From Litoreibacter sp. (GTDB taxonomy: Bacteria > Pseudomonadota > Alphaproteobacteria > Rhodobacterales > Rhodobacteraceae): 7,074 nucleotides of DNA. The stretch covers positions 1 through 7,074 of the forward strand of contig JABDPP010000102.1 in NCBI GenBank assembly GCA_013042765.1, given 5' to 3'. The translations under genes were made by a program, and so were the position numbers. The first letter of the stretch is position 1. Each line of letters opens with the position of its first letter. Shown here in pieces: positions 6,220-7,074 of the stretch. Under the pieces are notes generated by a model. The model was not told the DNA's origin. It did not search any database and was given only the letters and a program-made list of their open reading frames with translations.

Positions 6220-6233
6220 CACGTCTTAACGTG
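6220..6233. repeat. CACGT-CTTA-ACGTG inverted repeat, possible operator
   Basis: A perfect 5-bp inverted repeat with a 4-base centre lies upstream of the MoxR gene. The right half is extended by a near direct repeat, ACGTCTTA / ACGTGTCTTA (6221-6238). It overlaps the candidate leftward -10 element, a good place for a repressor site. No specific regulator is suggested. Confidence 0.3.
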
Positions 6234-6335
6234 TCTTATCTGCGTGACAAGGGTCGGTCGTTTCGATATGGGATGCGTAATACTTCAAAATGCGCGAACG
6301 GCCTGAGTCGCAAGACGAGGTGCATTACATAAAAA

Positions 6336-6340
6336 GGGAG
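6336..6340 (+). promoter_or_regulatory. Shine-Dalgarno site of the dksA-like gene
   Basis: GGGAG lies 5 bases before the ATG at 6346, preceded by an A-rich stretch. This is the clearest ribosome site in the window and supports the start used. Confidence 0.7.
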
Positions 6341-6345
6341 CGGTC

Positions 6346-6768
6346 ATGAAAGCCGAAATTTTTCTACCAGACGATTATCATCCTGCCGAAGACGAGCCAT
6401 TCATGAATGAGCGGCAGACGGAGTATTTCCGTAGAAAACTTCTCGATTGGAAAATAGCGATCCTGGAAGAAAGTGCTCTGACCATTGAGGGAATGCAGGA
6501 TGCGACACGCAATATCCCCGATATTGCCGACCGTGCCAGCGAAGAGACCGACCGTGCGCTGGAGTTGCGCACCCGGGACCGTCAGCGCAAGCTGATCGCC
6601 AAAATCGACAGCGCGCTGCGCCGGATCGAAGAAGGCGAGTACGGCTATTGCGAGGACACCGGAGAGCCGATTTCACTGAAGCGTCTGGATGCACGCCCAA
6701 TCGCCACTCTGAGCCTTGAGGCCCAGGAGCGTCATGAACGTCGCGAAAAAGTGCACCGCGACGACTAA
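6346..6768 (+). CDS. dksA: DksA/TraR family RNA polymerase-binding regulator
   Basis: A 140-residue DksA-type protein. DksA enters the secondary channel of RNA polymerase and, with ppGpp, lowers rRNA promoter activity and raises that of amino-acid and stress genes. The N-terminal part (about 20-95) is the two-helix coiled coil. Its tip carries D59-x-x-D62-x-A64, the acidic residues needed for activity in E. coli DksA. The C-terminal globular part has the family phrases RRIEEGEYGYC (92-102), GEPISLKRLDARPIATL (106-122) and EAQERHERRE (125-134). Of the four zinc cysteines only Cys102 remains; the others are Thr105, Ser123 and Ala126. So no classical zinc finger can form, as reported for other alphaproteobacterial DksA proteins. 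It is transcribed alone, divergent from MoxR, with a good Shine-Dalgarno site and its own terminator. It could be a DksA paralogue rather than the main copy. Confidence 0.9.
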   Translation: MKAEIFLPDDYHPAEDEPFMNERQTEYFRRKLLDWKIAILEESALTIEGMQDATRNIPDIADRASEETDRALELRTRDRQRKLIAKIDSALRRIEEGEYGYCEDTGEPISLKRLDARPIATLSLEAQERHERREKVHRDD

Positions 6769-6801
6769 AGATGTCCCGAAGGACAGCAGGGAAGAAAAAC
6801 C

Positions 6802-6829
6802 AAGCCGGCCTCAGGGGGCCGGCTTTTTT
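6802..6829. terminator. Strong intrinsic terminator, probably bidirectional
   Basis: AAGCCGGCC (6802-6810) pairs perfectly with GGCCGGCTT (6817-6825) around a 6-base loop. A run of six T (6824-6829) ends the hairpin on the plus strand, so dksA transcription should stop here, 33 bases after its stop codon. On the minus strand the stem is followed, after two G, by five T (complement of 6795-6799). The same element can therefore serve the convergent phosphatase-like gene. Confidence 0.9.
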
Positions 6830-6867
6830 GCGATTGTGGGTCATGTGAGGCCCGGTTAGGTGCGCGC

Positions 6868-7074
6868 TCAGGGCTCATAGCTCCGGCGGATGACGCTTGG
6901 CGGTCCCGATGGCGCGGGCTCGACAATGAAGACATCGCCATACTCCAACGGTGCCGGGCCCGGTGCGCCCAGCGACTCCCATATATTGGCAAGGTTTCCC
7001 TTGTTGCCGACCCACACAATGGTTTTGCCAGCGCCTTCGCTCATCAGAACGCGGGACGGGTTCTCGCTTAGCAT
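6868..7074 (-). CDS. C-terminal fragment of a histidine-phosphatase-like protein (5' end outside window)
   Basis: The frame is open to the right edge and gives 68 residues to a TGA at 6868-6870. The visible part carries KTIVWVGNKGNLANIW followed by LEYGDVFIVEP and a final strand VIRRSYEP. This resembles the last third of histidine phosphatase superfamily proteins, where a V-G-H-S-N strand-loop and a Y-D-D-L-F-V strand occur. In this copy the position of the second catalytic His looks like Asn (V-G-N). The N-terminal R-H-G motif would lie outside the window, so the assignment is tentative. The methionine at 7072-7074 is probably internal, since the family is usually 150-200 residues. The gene converges on dksA and shares the terminator between them. 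Confidence 0.55.
   Translation of the reverse strand: MLSENPSRVLMSEGAGKTIVWVGNKGNLANIWESLGAPGPAPLEYGDVFIVEPAPSGPPSVIRRSYEP

Larger units (their letters stand above)
6169..6345. promoter_or_regulatory. Divergent intergenic region between moxR-type gene and dksA
   Basis: These 177 bases hold no gene and must carry the promoters for the MoxR operon (leftward) and the dksA-like gene (rightward). They are visibly less GC-rich than the flanking genes. For the leftward side a candidate is TTGTCA (complement of 6245-6250) with TAAGAC (complement of 6223-6228) at 16-base spacing; the -10 match is poor. I see no convincing rightward -35/-10 pair. Confidence 0.45.

Noticed and set aside
6765..7019. A minus-strand frame of 84 codons across the terminator
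   Set aside because: It runs through a strong intrinsic terminator and overlaps the phosphatase-like frame; its composition is not protein-like.
1..7074. CRISPR array, insertion sequence, tRNA, prophage or attachment site
   Set aside because: I saw no regularly spaced repeats, transposase or integrase motifs, cloverleaf sequence or flanking duplications.

Overview
The window looks like a chromosomal segment from an alphaproteobacterium of the Rhodobacteraceae (Roseobacter group). Four things point there: the GC-rich codon use, a DksA-type protein with a single cysteine, a DUF2927 lipoprotein next to a MoxR/VWA pair, and an intergenic hairpin (CCGCC-TCC-GGCGG followed by GGATATTT) of a kind I remember as recurrent in that family. 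The taxon is inferred from gene content; there is no rRNA or other marker. I see no mobile element, CRISPR array, tRNA or rRNA.

Layout. Positions 3-134 hold the C-terminal end of an unrecognised plus-strand gene. It converges on a long minus-strand block covering 142-6168. In transcription order that block is: MoxR-type AAA+ ATPase (6168-5329), GNAT acetyltransferase (5283-4840), DUF2927 lipoprotein (4838-3477), 55-residue membrane protein (3468-3301), CoxE-like VWA protein (3294-2107), an M24-fold hydrolase of the ectoine-hydrolase/creatinase type (2019-871) and an M48 zinc metalloprotease (834-142). The first five are separated by 45, 1, 8 and 6 bases and look like one operon. An 87-base gap rich in inverted repeats and a fresh Shine-Dalgarno site precede the M24 gene, so the last two may be a second unit. 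A 177-base divergent intergenic region (6169-6345) separates this block from the plus-strand dksA-like gene (6346-6768). That gene ends at a strong, probably bidirectional terminator shared with the C-terminal end of a minus-strand histidine-phosphatase-like gene (6868-7074).

How the genes may work together. MoxR ATPases and VWA proteins form chaperone-like pairs that remodel or mature other proteins, often by inserting metals or cofactors. Here three genes sit between the partners: an acetyltransferase, a predicted outer-membrane-directed lipoprotein of unknown function, and a tiny two-helix membrane protein. The arrangement suggests, without proving it, that this MoxR/VWA pair serves an envelope function. 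The M24 and M48 genes downstream add two hydrolases. The M24 protein has lost all five canonical metal ligands and so is probably not a metallopeptidase. Nothing in the window is clearly a new defence or mobile system; the most interesting unexplained unit is the MoxR-GNAT-DUF2927-small membrane protein-VWA cluster.
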